A stretch of DNA of 64,000 nucleotides, from the NCBI GenBank assembly GCA_900073065.1, contig FJOG01000013.1, forward strand, positions 1,361,674 to 1,425,673. Direction: 5' to 3'. The notes below the pieces were generated by a model. It did not search any database. It had not been told where the DNA came from and saw only the letters and a program-made list of their open reading frames with translations. Each line of letters opens with the position of its first letter. Within the stretch, counting starts at the first letter, position 1. Source of the DNA: Phialocephala subalpina. Its lineage: Eukaryota; Ascomycota; Leotiomycetes; Helotiales; Mollisiaceae. Positions 1-12,668 of this stretch are shown piece by piece. The position numbers were made by a program, and so were the translations under genes.

Positions 1-1123
1 GAGGGGTTGAGAAAGAAACGGGGAATATGGGTTTGGGAATACTGGGGAATTGGGCACGGCGTTTCTGGGCTTGATTTTTTTGGCTTCGTGTTAATTTTCC
101 TGATGATAGAGGTCTCTTTTGTTATGGGTTTGGGAGGATGGATCTGACGTTGGCGGCAGTCCTGCGTTTTCCTTTGTTTAATACTTAGCAACTTTGCCAT
201 GGGGCCTGTTTAGTGTACGAGGTTCTCTGGCTTTCACCTTGAAGAATATGTAGCACAAGTCTCAACTTGTTTCCTCAACATTTCGAGAAGTGGGAAATTC
301 CATAGTCAATTTGTCTAAAAATCAAGAAACGAGGCTTCGCAAGAAAACACGACAATAAAGCAGCTTGCCAATGAGGAATCTTTTTCGCATCGCAAGATGC
401 TCAAGACGGGATGCCTAATGAGCTCATCACGTGGAGCACTGCCGCCACAAGACACTGCCTCCTTCCATACTCACACTATGTCTCGCCGCAGCTCGCGATG
501 GCTCATGGATCTCATGACGAATATTGAACATTGTAATTCATGTCGGATCAATGCGTTGATGATCTTGAGAGAGATAAAGTTCGTCTTAGGCAGAGAACTT
601 CTGGTAGCGTTCGTGCTAGCAGCGGGTGTTGCTAGGGCGGGGTGTTCCGACTTTGAGGATATTCTCCTAAATGGTTGCGGACAATGAAGGAAAGGATGAA
701 GAATTTGATGGAAATTAAACAGATGAAGATATTCGGAACTTAATTGATCAAAAATCGATTTAGTAAATGTTGTGGAAAAGGAGAAATTGCATGTCCCAGT
801 CGTTCTCAGCCTCTTCCCCCTTGCGTTGCCGCCTTCTAAATTTAGCGGACCCTTGTTCGCATGTTGATGCTTCCGCTCCGAGCCCTCGACGCGAATTCGC
901 TGAGCCACCAAACCCAGAGTCTCCTCACCATTGCGTATTTCTCCTCGCAACCGCTGACTGTACACCTTCGTTCACTTCTTGACTTGTTTACATTCTCTTA
1001 TTCGTATCCTACTTCCACTCATAACCAACGACTTTCGTCCCATAGCTGCATTTACGACACAGCTTGTTTACTTTCGCTGAGACAGTGTACAGTGTCAAGA
1101 AGGATACCTAGGAGACGAACAAG
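1..1123. other. No gene recognised
   Basis: Short open frames on both strands resemble no family I know and lack convincing splice structure. The last part is probably the promoter and 5' leader of the MARVEL gene that follows. Confidence 0.4.
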
Positions 1124-2041
1124 ATGGGGCTCGAATTCGATGTCCATAATTTGCAGAAGATCAAGCTCGGCGTACATATCTCACAGGCTGCTTTGATCTT
1201 TATATCATGGATTCTCGAAATCATTGTTTTCAACAAATCGGCAAGCATTGACGGTCGTGCTGGATGGTACTTTGGTTTGGTAGGCTACAGCCTTCTTCCT
1301 TCAACCTCCCTAACCCCCTCAATCATGGATAGAAAGGCTAATGAATTGAATGAACAGTGCTTCCTATGCATTCCAGCAATAATATACCTCACAATGACCC
1401 CACGATTCCCACGAACCCGAAAATTCGCACACCCCTTCGGCCTGGCAGCGGTTGATGGCCTCTTCACCGTCTTCTGGATCTCCGCATTCGCATCACAAGC
1501 TAGCTACAACTCCTCCGGAAAATGTAGCGGAGCCTGCGGAATTAGCAAAGCCATTGTTGCCTTCGGAGTCTTCATCTGGTACTTTCCCTTCCCATAATTC
1601 CTTTTTGGGCCAAGAAGGACAACAAGGCTGATACAATTGCAAAATAGGTTATTATGGTGTGCAAGCACATTCATGTCTCTCTACGGCGTAGCATATTACA
1701 GAAGAGAAGGCTACCTGCCAGGAGCCAGCAGAGCACCATTCAATGCCCAAGCTATCGATCCGGATAAGGAGGCTTTTTCGACGGCTCCCCACGACGATGA
1801 GTATGCACCGGTACATAATACGGATGATCATGAACATGATGCTGCTGGAAGTTCGTACGGACCTGCGGGATCGACAATGGGGAGTGCGTATGAGACGAAT
1901 ACTGGGTATAGTGGATACGTACCTCCTAGTGCACACGATGAGCCGTCTGGATATCAGGGGTATACTCCCACTTCTAGACCTCTGAGTGCGGGGCCCGATG
2001 GCAGACTGAACTTCCCGAATGGGAGATATGATAATGTGTGA
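1124..2041 (+). CDS. MARVEL-domain four-helix membrane protein
   Basis: Three exons (1124-1279, 1358-1578, 1648-2041) join in frame to 256 residues; the introns are 78 and 69 bases with GT-AG ends. The N-terminal 150 residues hold four hydrophobic segments: around LGVHISQAALIFISWILEI, around CFLCIPAIIYL, around VDGLFTVFWISAFA, and around AFGVFIWLLWCASTFMSLYG. This is the fungal MARVEL arrangement, with short loops and small conserved cysteines after the third helix. The cytosolic tail is acidic and rich in Gly, Tyr and Pro and ends in NGRYDNV. The family sits in plasma or vesicle membranes, but its molecular role in fungi is poorly defined. The start ATG follows an in-frame-free leader. Family and exon joins look secure; function is inferred from fold alone. 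Confidence 0.82.
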
Positions 2042-2988
2042 GGAAAGACATAGCAGAGATGGGGTGTTACGATAGGATGGACAGGCGTTTTATGGGTGTT
2101 CTGTATGGAGTACATTGTCATCGATACCATAGCTATGTAATAGATGGGACATTTCGATCAGTATTCCATGTGCAGGTATTGGAACTCTCTTGAAGGCACA
2201 TCTGCGAACATGAGGGGTACAACTGCAGGTTTGGAGGGGTTACGGAGGAGAGGCTATTCTGAGGAAAGGAGAATGCCTTTTCGGGCCATTCTCCCGATTC
2301 GGCTTTATTACTGTTCTTAACACAGCATAAGACCACTATCAGTTGGTCTCCTACAGGAAGATGTCTCCTCCAGCAAGTAAGACAACAATGTCCGCCTATT
2401 TGTACCATACTCAAAGCAGCGAAAAGATCATGACTTCAGTTTCAGTGACCCTGCAGAAAATATACTTCATTTTGCCTCATTCCCGCTGGCCATTATCTAA
2501 ATTCCCCTGTTTGTCTTTCAATTGTATATTTGTGCTTCGAGGTTTGACTTGAGACTTGTTGGGAGACTCAATGTTTCAAATGCTCCGGTACATGAAAGTT
2601 GCTTTGCGTCAGCTTTCGCACTTCTGTGTTGGGAACTTGGGGCTTTACACATTGTTTGCTTCTTCGTTTCCGTTTTTTAAATTCTTGTAACTTAGTATAT
2701 TGTTCCACAAGGAATTGAAAAGACATTACTTCGCAGGCCCTTTTCCGCAAAATCACAAGAGAGAGGAGGAATGGCAATTCTGTATTTCTTTTATTCTTGG
2801 GGTTTATGCTATGGTTTGATGTGTTACTCTTCATTTGGTTGAGATTACCTTGAGAAACAAAGTAGCACTTTGATTGCGTCCACAGCCGGCCTGCCTGACC
2901 GCTCGAATCAGGGAATTAAGACTCAACTGCTCTGCTCTTACTACTACATATAACTTTCCGGCCGACTTTGGCCAACGGCAGTCTGGGA
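2042..2988. other. Intergenic, nothing recognised
   Basis: Contains the 3' flank of the MARVEL gene and the 3' flank of the minus-strand 2EXR relic. No coding pattern or repeat seen. Confidence 0.4.
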
Positions 2989-3875
2989 TCATGAAAAGCG
3001 TGCCGATGAAAATGCAGATAGAAAGAGGTGGGGGCCAATCCTCTTGGGGGTACTCTCTAGTTGGCTGGGGATTGAGATGTGCTTTGTTTGGGTGGATACT
3101 TTTGCCGTCGAGATCATCTGAGCGTCGATAAACTGTTTTTCGAATCGAAACTTCAAGTCCGGGAACTTGATCGCCGGGAAGTCCTTCTTGGCTTCATCAA
3201 GATGTGGTGCACAACTCATGACCCAACGAAGGTGTCCGAGTGCGCTATCTTCAACCAGAATCGTCAAAGTCTCCAGATTTGGCGCAACGAGTATGTCGAA
3301 ACTGAGGCCGACCATACCGATGAGACTCGAGAGTTGGCACTTGAACGTCGACGTGAACGACATCCCGTCTACAAGCTCTGTTTTCGCAATCGGAACAAAA
3401 AGAGCGGAGGGGCATATATTTCCATGGATATCGACTCATTTTGGGGCATGAGATACAGAATGAAGCAGAAGTACGATGCTTCGGGTACAGTATCGCACCG
3501 ACCAGCTTACATCTCGGCATCGCTGAGCTGGACATCGCGAGCACTTTGAAGCACCTGGTGATTATTCAAGGTAACATCTTGCTCAGCAAGGCTGACTTCC
3601 TTATATTCAGTGACTACTCTCGACTCTCGGCAAGCCTGCAAAAAAGCTGGGACTGGGCGATCAAAGAAGTAGCTGCGGCCCTTGACGGAGCTTTTGCGCT
3701 GGACGATGGTGGTAGGCGCGGGAGCAGCAAGTGTCCAAACGAGGAGGCGCAACTCGATTGGGAGCTTAGGGAATAAGGTAAACTCAGAAAAGAGCTCAGT
3801 TTCGGCCTTTAAGGTCGTGGTCGAAGGTTGCGCAGGGGCCTTGCTGGCAAGTTCTTGGGTGATCGAATAGTCCAT
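2989..3875 (-). pseudogene. 2EXR-domain protein, reading frame unresolved or broken
   Basis: The first 120 residues begin MDYSITQELASKAPAQPS and contain the 2EXR signature FTLFPKLPIELRLLVW, followed by PAFLQACRESR. The 2EXR family consists of fungal proteins of unknown function, often in large lineage-specific sets. Further downstream on the same strand another frame (2989-3363) continues with PNLETLTILVED, which fits the middle of the family. Between them the frame changes twice. One short intron is possible at about 3550-3595, but I could not find a splice model that joins all parts, and a TAG interrupts the intermediate segment near 3370. The locus is therefore either a gene with introns I misplaced or a decayed copy. 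Neighbours give no functional hint. Confidence 0.5.
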
Positions 3876-5090
3876 GCTACACTCGATAATGGAAGACTGC
3901 TTTTGATGAAATCTTGACCTTGTAGAAGCGCTCGACGTTTCGAAAAGACGAAGGTCTGCTTTGTGTGCAGTTGTGGATGCTAATGGGGATTATGGATGTC
4001 GAGGAAGTTGTGAGAAGTTGGTTGCGCTCATGGGTTGAGATCTCTTTCTACCGAATACTAGCGTGTCCATAAATAGTTAGCGCCATTGCCTGAAGCTCTT
4101 TGCATTCACCTCGATTATCAAGTATGTCCTGCAGGTTTGCAATTTTACTTGATAATATCTGCACACCTCCCTTTGTACCTCAGCTTTTTTTTTTGGTACC
4201 AAAATGAGTTCGGAGATGAAGCCTCATTCAAATAGCGCTCATAGTAATGAAGTTTCTACTCTCTGCGGCCTCTTTCTCGGTTTCTTTTCGAGACCAAACT
4301 CTCTAACTTGGCCAAATCCTTGCAGCGACATCTATTTTCACGGTGGAAAAGAATAGGCACTGTATAATCAAATGTTTTCCTGCTACAATCTATCTGTCCT
4401 TGCCCTTTCCAGTGGCTGCACAGCAAAAACACCAGGTATTGTACTGTACACCCCAGATGCTCCACCACCAACCACACCTCTGCCATGCTCTACGACCCTG
4501 CATCTCGTTGCGTTGCATCGCAATGTCGCACATGTCTCACCCCAACATATGAAAAACTCTGTCAGCTCACCTCACTCTATCCAAAGCACATCCAACCTCC
4601 AAGCATGTTGAGCCCGAGCAACAAATCAACAAAAAGTTGGAGATCAGCTAGCTTACGGACCAGCCCGAAATCTCACTCGCCAATCACATGCAATTGCAGA
4701 GGAACGATGCAAGTGGCTCTTCCCGAATGGGGAAAAGGGCGACCAAGGTGCGCAAACAGGATTGCGGGGTCGTTGGTGCCCGTTTGTCCTTAATGCGCTG
4801 TTTCTTACTTTCTCACCTCTTTTCTCTTTCCAATTATATCGGCAGGAAGAGAAAGCAACTCTTCGGCCTCTCGTCCCGTTATTGCCCGCCGGATAATTGA
4901 AGAAGCTGCAAGACGAGAACTCTGATCTCTGGTCCCGAGGAGCTTGAGCTTACGGAAGCGGGGCACAATTCGGTCCTATCTATCTATCTACAAAACTGCA
5001 GGAGACAACCGCAGAGTCGCAGATCTAGGAGTCAAATTCCGAAGAAAGGAAGGAAATCAATTGAGTAGGAAAGATAAAACAGCAGCCACA
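3876..5090. other. Intergenic, nothing recognised
   Basis: Only short frames on either strand. The last few hundred bases are the likely promoter and 5' UTR of the HAD hydrolase gene. Confidence 0.4.
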
Positions 5091-5932
5091 ATGCCTAAAG
5101 TTCGTTATCCCTTCCGTCTCTACTCTCTCTTGTTCTCTGCTTACCCCACGCTCCCCTCCATCCCCCAACATCCAAGCTACAATCCAATGCTAACAAGCAC
5201 CAGATCACCACCCTCCTGTTCGACTGTGATAACACCCTCGTCCTCTCCGAATCCCTCGCTTTCGAAGCCTGCGCCGAACTCGCCAACGAAATCCTCTCCT
5301 CGCGCAACATCCCCGATCGCTACACCGGTCCCCAACTCCTCAGCGAATTCGTCGGTCAAAACTTCCGCGGAATGATGGTCTCCCTAAAAGCTAAATACAA
5401 ATACGAGATGGGTGATTCTGAACTCGAGACATATGTTAAGAGAGAAGAAGATCAGGTTATCAAGAAGTTGAAGGAGAAGTTGCAGCCGTGTAAGGGGGTG
5501 GATGATGAGTTGAAGAAGTTGGAGAAAGAGGGGAAATATGAGTTGGCGGTTGTGAGCTCTAGTGCGTTGAGGCGGGTTAGGGCGTCAATTGAGAAGGTGG
5601 GGCAGGATAAGTATTTTCCGTATGATTGGGTGTTCTCTGCTGCTACGAGTCTGGAGAAGCCGACGAGTAAACCTGATCCGGCGATCTATCTCCATGCTAT
5701 GGATGTCTTGAAGAAGACCCCGGAAGAGTGTGTTGCGGTTGAGGATTCAAAGTCAGGGGCGACGGCGGCGTTTAGGGCGAAGATCAAGACGATTGGATAT
5801 ACGGGTTCTTACGACAAGGAGGAGCAGGAGAAGATGGCGAAGGTGTTGGCGGATGCTGGGTGTGTGGTTTTGATGAACGATTGGAGTGAGTTTGATGAAT
5901 GCATGGCGAAGATTGAGAAGGGCGAGGTCTGA
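5091..5932 (+). CDS. HAD-superfamily hydrolase, phosphoglycolate-phosphatase/CbbY-like
   Basis: Exon 1 is only nine coding bases (5091-5099, Met-Pro-Lys); a 104-base intron (5100-5203) with a CTAAC branch site precedes exon 2 (5204-5932). The product is 245 residues. All four HAD motifs are visible. Motif I is LLFDCDNTLVLSE, with the nucleophile and acid Asp, right after the start. Motif II is the Ser in VVSSSALRR. The motif III lysine is in LEKPTSKPDP. Motif IV is VAVEDSKSGATAA. The helical cap lies between motifs I and II. Such proteins dephosphorylate small phosphorylated metabolites, usually in the cytosol; the substrate cannot be read from the sequence. The tiny first exon is needed to supply a start codon directly before motif I. 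Confidence 0.88.
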
Positions 5933-7928
5933 TTTGGTCCTTCTGCAAAAGAATGGATAGAGAGCCATAGATCTGGGTTACACCGATAGATGGGCGTCTA
6001 GACCGAAGACTGGGATGTTCTTGGTTTGTGTTTTTGGCTGTATTAACGTTCATTTTCTCCTTCCGTTCTGGAATATGTTTCCTTGCCAAAAGATGATAGT
6101 CGATTCTCTGGGTAAAAGAAAGGTACACCGCAATTACTATTTATTGTTCCAAAGCATGCTATGGACTCTTATGTGCTTGATGATGTTTGCAATTCCAGAC
6201 ACAATCTCTCCTAGGTCCAGATATCCAACAGTGACTCCGTAACCAAATCCATTTAACCTTGATCTTTTTTGCCATTGTTGCCATTTCCAATGCTTTGGAA
6301 TTTCCACGTAAACCATGTCTCAGTTCAGCCTATTGTCAATGGATAACGAGCACAGCCTCACCGTGAACCCCACCCCTTTTAAATTCCATCTCTTTCTGAT
6401 CTTTTCCGTCGCAAGGTACGAACACAGCTCAAAATGAACAAGATAGCTGTACACTATGCTGCCTCGGTCGAGCTACAGGGACATAGGGACGAGAACTCTG
6501 GCACTCCCATCACCTCCTCCACGCAAGAAAGTGCAGAGCGAGAAAGAATGCGTGAAGTGCAACAGGTGGTATGCCGAGACTCTTGCTTAATTTCTTTCTT
6601 GCGACGATAAGAAATGAGCGGGGCTAATGAGAAGGCAGCGAGAGGAAGGGAGTTGAAAACGTGCAACGATTTGTTGGAAGGGAGGACGGCTTACAGTACA
6701 GCCGGCCAGAGTTCGCTGAAGGATGCGAGGGTGCAGGCTGTGGAGTCGGCGGAGAGAGAGGGATAAGAGACAAGAGAAGGGGAGGGCATGAATGATTCTT
6801 GTGAGTGGGGACTTTGACGGCGATGGGGTGTGTACTGGCGAGGACTGGCGATGGGATATGAAGGAAAGAGGGGTAGTTGCTGTTTGTTCTGGAGGATACT
6901 TCGATACGATTTTTCACTTGTACTGGCGCTGAAGGAGGCTGGGAAAGGGTTCTATTAGAATGGCAATGAGGCATGTTTTGTTCTTCCAAATGGATGGAGA
7001 GATCGGTTTCTTCGACTTGTTTCCTGTAGCTACTGCACGCTGCGTATTGTTTCCGCTCGAAGTGCTGCCCGAGCTATTGTTGCCAATGGGCGCTAACCCT
7101 TGATGTAGGGTAACCATGGAGTCTGTAAATGCTAACTAGTGAGAGTCAAATGTTCGGGGAGCTTTATAGGTTTGCTTGAAGTTGTCGAACAGACTGCAGT
7201 TCAACCTCAGCCCTGCGGTCCAAGTCGTTGATCTTCAATTTATCGAGTGTTTGAGGTGGGATCGGTCGCAAGCCGTCAATGTCCCTGCGGGGAAGACAAT
7301 CTCCAGACCTCAAGTCAACCGGAGACTCAGAATCGAGATGAGCAGACGTAGTAAATCCGACGTAGACGGTATCGAGGTGCGGAGCATTTGCGGCCGAGGT
7401 TGTCGTCTGCTGCAAGCTTAAGGATAGTTAACAAGGCTGGAAACTTGTACTTGATTGCTGGATTCCATAACTTCTTGTCTCAACGACAAATACCTAAGCA
7501 TGATTGGGCAAGGCATGTCACTTAAAACTATCTTTGGGTACAAGCGACCTCCGAGATTTTTAGAGCATCTGTCAGTCGACTTGCACTTTTCATCTCCAAA
7601 AGTGCGAGGGACAGTGGCTTCTCGTCCCAACACTTTCAATGCTTGTTTGAGGTGAAACATACCAAAGCCGTTCCAGGACTTTGAGACGATTAGGAATGTC
7701 CCTCGTGCTCGCCGTTACGATCAGATGAATACTATGCTCGCTCGTGGATACGTGGTGTGGTAGAATGCTGAGCATGGACGATGGAGCAGTTATAATATTG
7801 GTATTATATTTATTCTGTTGAATAGATATATAATAGTAATAAATTGGATTGGCAGAATGACAGGAGCAAAATCACCTACATGTCCTGGGCAATTGTGATG
7901 GGAAAGATCAATATTATTTATGGAATGA
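5933..7928. other. Long region without a recognisable gene
   Basis: Several minus-strand open frames of 60-120 codons (6454-6666, 6624-6989, 6914-7117, 7164-7415, 7418-7660, 7590-7775) have Ser/Pro-rich or unremarkable composition and match no family I recognise. A multi-exon minus-strand gene is possible but I could not assemble one. The stretch 7795-7925 is AT-rich and fits 3' flanking DNA of the Rit1 gene. Confidence 0.35.
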
Positions 7929-9517
7929 TCACGTGGGCCGATCCATCAAGAAGCTATTGACGCTTTGCAAGGTGGCTCGACTCGGATTTGCGTCAGGCAT
8001 GGAAGTTGAGATCCATCCGAGACGGCTCCGGATGAACGACTTGTCGATTGCGACCCGCTGATGGGGTCCTCGAAGTAGCTCGCCGTGATCATTGAAGCAG
8101 AGGCAGAGCACCGCCACTGCCACTCCGATGGCGAGGTCTTTTCCGCTTTCGCATGCAATCACGATGTGTGACTTGCCCGTATTATTCTCCTTCTGTGGCC
8201 ACACTAAACTTTCTACAAACGCCAGAATGACTGGCAGAGCCAAGCGGAGATTTCTGCTGCCCACCTTGTGCAAACCAAGGCCAGGATCCAACTGAGTTTG
8301 AGAGACCTGCCACTTACTTTGTTCAGTGACTCTCGGCTGCAGAATGATCGTGCAAGCATCCGAAGCAGTACCACCAGGGGCCTGAATATCAGCAATTGTG
8401 GCGACAAAGAGGCTCCAGGTCGGCTTTACGCATCTGAAACCCGCGCTGATAGATGATGACTGCGCCACAAGCTCCTCGATCACGTTTGGCAACTCATTCT
8501 CGCTTGTGCTGAGAAGATGTAGTTTGTTCGCCCAGAAGACTGAAGGGGTGAGCCCATGCGCCCAATTCTCGGTATCATCTCCTGCTCCCTGGATGTAGCC
8601 TCCTTCGCTGACTTCACCACCTGCTACTCGCCGCGATACAGTGCAACAAATGACTGGATGAAAGTCTCCGAAGATGTTTGAGGTGGGATCGAGGTGGGAA
8701 TCTGGAGTCACCCAAATTGGACGGAGCGGTTTCGAGATTTGATTTCTGAGGTTGTCGAGCGATATCTTGAGGGCTTGCAGTGCAAGGACGAAAGATGGCA
8801 GAAGGGCAGATATCTGGGCGTGTTCTGAGTTCGAGACGACTTGTGGTGGGGTATAAAGTTCGTAGCACGAAGGTTCGGCGGGGAAAAGATAATGGTTGAG
8901 AACACTACACCATATTGGTATCGTTTTACTCAGGGCATCTGGCATTCCTATACTTCTGTCAGCATAATTCTGCATTCCCAAGGCACATTCTTACGTTTTC
9001 CCCGCCTCGTAGAGTCGACTATGATGCATCCATCATGCTTGCCAATGGTTTCCAGCAGATGGAGGTTCAATCTCCTAGAGCTAAACTTCCAAACACCAGT
9101 ATGCCCATCTGTGCTCTTGAAGTATGCGCTTCCGCCCTTGAGCTCGGGATCAATATACCAGCTTCCGCATCGTTCGTTTGCAATCAAGGGTCTGCCATAG
9201 GCCTCTGCCACTCTTTGCGCGAAAGTTGCATCGTGCTCGATTGATTGTAGGCGGTTTTGGATCGAGAGAGTCGAACGTTTGAGCTCACCAAGCGTTTTTG
9301 AGAAGTTGTGATTAGCTTGGTCTGAGAATATAAGCTCAGAAGTCGTAGGGAAGGGCATCGGAAGCCGCGAGAAAATATTTGTGGAAGATGTGGAAAGGAT
9401 GAATTCGAGGTTGGAAAACAATTGGCGGCTGTTCTTCGGCAATTTCACAATGGGCTGACATTCAGCTGAAAGAAACTTCATTTCATTGACACTTCTCTCG
9501 ACTTGGATCATTGACAT
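7929..9517 (-). CDS. RIT1: tRNA A64-2'-O-ribosylphosphate transferase (Rit1 family)
   Basis: Exon 1 (9517-8995) and exon 2 (8947-7929) flank a 47-base intron (8948-8994) and join as RRGKR-MPDALSKT, the expected Rit1 sequence. Diagnostic blocks include ANERCGSWYIDPELKGG, AYFKSTDGHTG, GKHDGCIIVDSTRRGKR and, near the C-terminus, ACESGKDLAIGVAVAVLC, the P-loop-like segment of the phosphatase-like C-terminal half. In yeast the enzyme adds a 2'-O-ribosyl phosphate to A64 of initiator tRNA-Met, which keeps it out of elongation. The start is uncertain. ATG 9517 has a good context (A at -3), while an in-frame ATG at 9358 begins MPFPTTSELIF, closer to my recollection of the family's usual N-terminus. 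Length is about 513 residues from 9517, in the family range. Confidence 0.9.
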
Positions 9518-10120
9518 TTTCTACTCATTCACTATCTTTGCTACTTCCGTATCACTACCAAAGATGATTACCCTAGATAAAGTCAGATCTTGAAGTAATC
9601 CCAGACGTCTGGCCGATTGGAGCTCATACATTTACGTGGACGACCTTTCTCCTCAGGGAGTAGTAGAAGCAAAGACACTCGGAAGCAAATCTTGTAGGGA
9701 GTATCTAAATAATGGGGCCCTACCCTTGATATGATTCTCAAAGGAATACACTCTTAGGAATAAGATTGCTCGGAAGCATCATGGGCACCTTCTAGATGAT
9801 CTATCACTTCCTTTTTATGCATTATCCTTCAAGACCGAGATCCCCGGCACCAGTTGAAGGATCGATTTCGTCCACCATCCATCTAAGTCATCATGCAGCC
9901 TCAGTCGAATTCCTCAAATTCGCTTCAAGTTATGAAGATCAGGGTCTGTGGAAATTTGAGCTTGATGGTAAGGCATGTACGTCAGTGCTTCTCAATCATT
10001 CAGAAACATTGTTAGGTTGATGTTACATGCGATGGTGGGTTGATTCTTTTAGAAGAAGGCTTAAATACAGCGATGAAATCGACAAGATGGAAGAGACGTC
10101 TTCACTTGCGAGTCTCAGGA
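9518..10120. other. Intergenic, nothing recognised
   Basis: Promoter side of the Rit1 gene and 3' flank of the unknown gene that ends at 10121. A 74-codon plus-strand frame (9796-10020) shows no family features. Confidence 0.4.
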
Positions 10121-12123
10121 TCAGATATCAACAATATCCCGCTCGCCCATTGCCCCGTCTTCGAAAGACAACTCCGCCATCAAATCGAAGCCAGAAAGTA
10201 GGAAAGGTACTGAGATTGGCCAAAAGGCAATGCACCCCACGAAATAGCTTTGCAGCATCCACATCGAAGCACCCATCAATGGCTCATCGTGCATCGAACT
10301 GCTCAGAACACTATACGCCGCAGCATCCGCCCAGTATCCAACCCTGCAGGCACAAACATCACAGCATTCATCGCGACAAGCCCACAGCACTGCACGGCGA
10401 AGCCCCACCCCAAGGCTTGCCGATCTCCCAAACCTGCCAATGGTCACACTGCGTGGGAGACCTGCTGTGGCGTGGACTTCTTCGAGCTCCTCACTAGCCA
10501 TCACTCTATCAAATTCAGGAGCACACTTTTGGCATAGATCCGGTCTATCAACTCCAGGTGTACCAAACAGCTCGGCTGCGGAAACTGGTACGAGATACTT
10601 CTCAAAGGGTCGAGAGACGAGGTCGGACTCGTTCGATTTCATCGCTCGCGCCCACTGTTCGCCTACCTCCCGATGTAGCTCAAATCCATCGAGCATCAAA
10701 TCTTTCGATGACAGCTCGAGAAGGGCTTTAGCTTCAGGATGATTTGACTGTTTCAACTGTCGCACGTATTTGACACAGCGTTCCCAAACCCGATATCTTG
10801 TACCGAACGGACCCCATGGACCTGCGCCCATGCATGCAGCATATCCGAAGGGAGGAATCTCATCACCACCAAATAATATCAGGGAATGAAAGAAGTACTT
10901 CGCCGTCGCCTCGTAGGCGGCTATCGCATAAGCAGCATGTATCCCATACTTCGCAACACCAGCAGCTTCAACGTAAGGCACGGTAGCAACCCGATTCGAG
11001 CACCCGACATCAAACAAAAGATCTTGGCATTGCAGGAGGACCATACCGGTGACCATACCAGTCTTGCTGCGGTCGTAGTCCTTATCATAGGCAAATGGAA
11101 CAAGAGCAGCGCAGTCAGCCACCAAGTATGAGGTCCAATCCTTCGGGGAGACATCAGCGGGGCCTAGATTGAAGGGACCATTATTCTCCGCAGACCAACA
11201 GTTCTGCGTGGGACGAATGTAATGCTGGAGATCTGTTTCAACATCCTCGAGTCAGTATACCTCTTTCAGACATATCAGGAGTTATTCGGGAGTGAAATGC
11301 CTGCTACTGGAATTGCAACGAGTAAACCTCGTGAAAATTACTCAAGGAAGGTCCACTAACCGTAGTTAAGCATTCCGATCAGCGCGGCACCCTGAAGCTT
11401 GGTGCCAACTGCACGAGTATGTAGTCTTGCAGAATCGAATCCGCCCTCGAAGCCAGAACGGTTATCATCATTGTCCATATCGAAATCGACGGTCCCCATC
11501 AGCTGCAGTCGCACAAGCTCAGGTGCATCTTGGGCTGGAACAACTTTCATTTGTATCCCAATCCAGCCCATTGCTACGCAAGGAGGTATACCTCTAGAAT
11601 AGCCCGCATCGCTCCAGGCAGGATTTCTCAGGAACGCCATGTACTCCTTGTTGGCTCTCCAGGCAGTTCCGCCAAGAGACTTCGGCCCAATGCAGTAAAT
11701 GGAGTCATAGGCTGCTTTAGATCCGACGGACATTTTGACGTCTACAGATGTTCGGTCTCTAGTGCTACTCTTCAAGCGTTCATAGACATTTGCTGCGATA
11801 CTGACATCTTTGACCAGACTCGAGGGGAGGCCCATGTTCGGTGCAGCGTCTACCAAGAAGCTCCAGGCGGAGATGAATCCATCTTCAATACACTTCTCTC
11901 GAACCAGTCTCGCAAGCAGCTGGTTCCGCTTCTCGACGGGCAATGTCTCAATATTGATGGCCGCGCCCTTATTTGCCAAGATGGCGGCAGCTACTGTCTC
12001 TTGGTCTGCGATTTCAGCGTCTGTTGTCTCGTGAATAGCACGTGTGACAGTATCTAGGCCTCTGGCAATGTTTTGTCCGAGGTCTTGCAGACTGAGGTCC
12101 ATCGCATCCAGGACATCCGGCAT
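10121..12123 (-). CDS. Conserved-looking protein of unknown function, divergently paired with a P450
   Basis: Exon 1 (12123-11361) and exon 2 (11232-10121) join across a 128-base intron (11233-11360) to give 624 residues; the join reads MLNY-DLQHYIRPTQNCW. I do not recognise the family. The N-terminal third is helical and begins MPDVLDAMDLSLQDLGQNIA. The central part is rich in Cys, Gly and aromatic residues (LLFDVGCSNRVATVPYVEAA, FFHSLILFGGDEIPPFGY). The C-terminal part has Cys-rich (WACRDECCDVCAC) and hydrophobic (SYFVGCIAFWPISVPFLL) stretches. No P-loop, Rossmann motif, DDxxD or zinc finger is evident. Its start lies only 545 bases from the P450 start on the other strand, so the two could share a promoter and a pathway (inference). 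Codon usage and the unbroken frames argue for a real gene. Confidence 0.72.
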
Positions 12124-12668
12124 CTTTGAAGTAAGCTCCTTGCAGAATGAAAACCACTAGAGAGTGGTAATATTGATCGCCGAGTGCGAAAGTGGACTTG
12201 CAGTTGCAAGACTGGTTGGATGTAGAAATGGTTGGGAGGGGTATTCCTTTTTAGCCTATTCTTCCCCTCGCGGAACCTGAAGCAGACTGTTGTTGGAGCT
12301 TTGTATTTTCTCGGAAGGCTTTGCCTTTTTATAATGGGAATGGGAAGAGAAAGTACAGTCAAGTGACATGATTCACCCCGTGGGGAATTTCGTAAGGGGA
12401 GTTTCGTGATTCAAAAAGCACTTTGCCCTTATTACGCATAGGCGATTCACTAAGTGAATTTGGCATCGACGACTCATCTATAAATTGAGACTTTCGTCCT
12501 ACTCAACTCTCTTCCTCTTCTATCAACAACTTAACTCATCCGTCTTTACTTCGTTGTAGCATTACCCGACCCAGTTTCACAGCTTTCTCTACAAAGCCTC
12601 TACTCTTTATCCTACTCACAGCCCACCCCAGCATCTCAGCTCACGCCATCACCTCATATCTTCAAATC
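12124..12668. promoter_or_regulatory. Shared divergent intergenic promoter region
   Basis: This 545-base gap separates two genes transcribed outward (the unknown at 12123 and the P450 at 12669). It contains CT-rich leader sequence just before the P450 start, typical of fungal 5' UTRs. No specific operator was identified. Confidence 0.45.

Noticed and set aside
471..965. 164-codon minus-strand open frame
   Set aside because: Ser/Arg-rich without domain features; probably chance.
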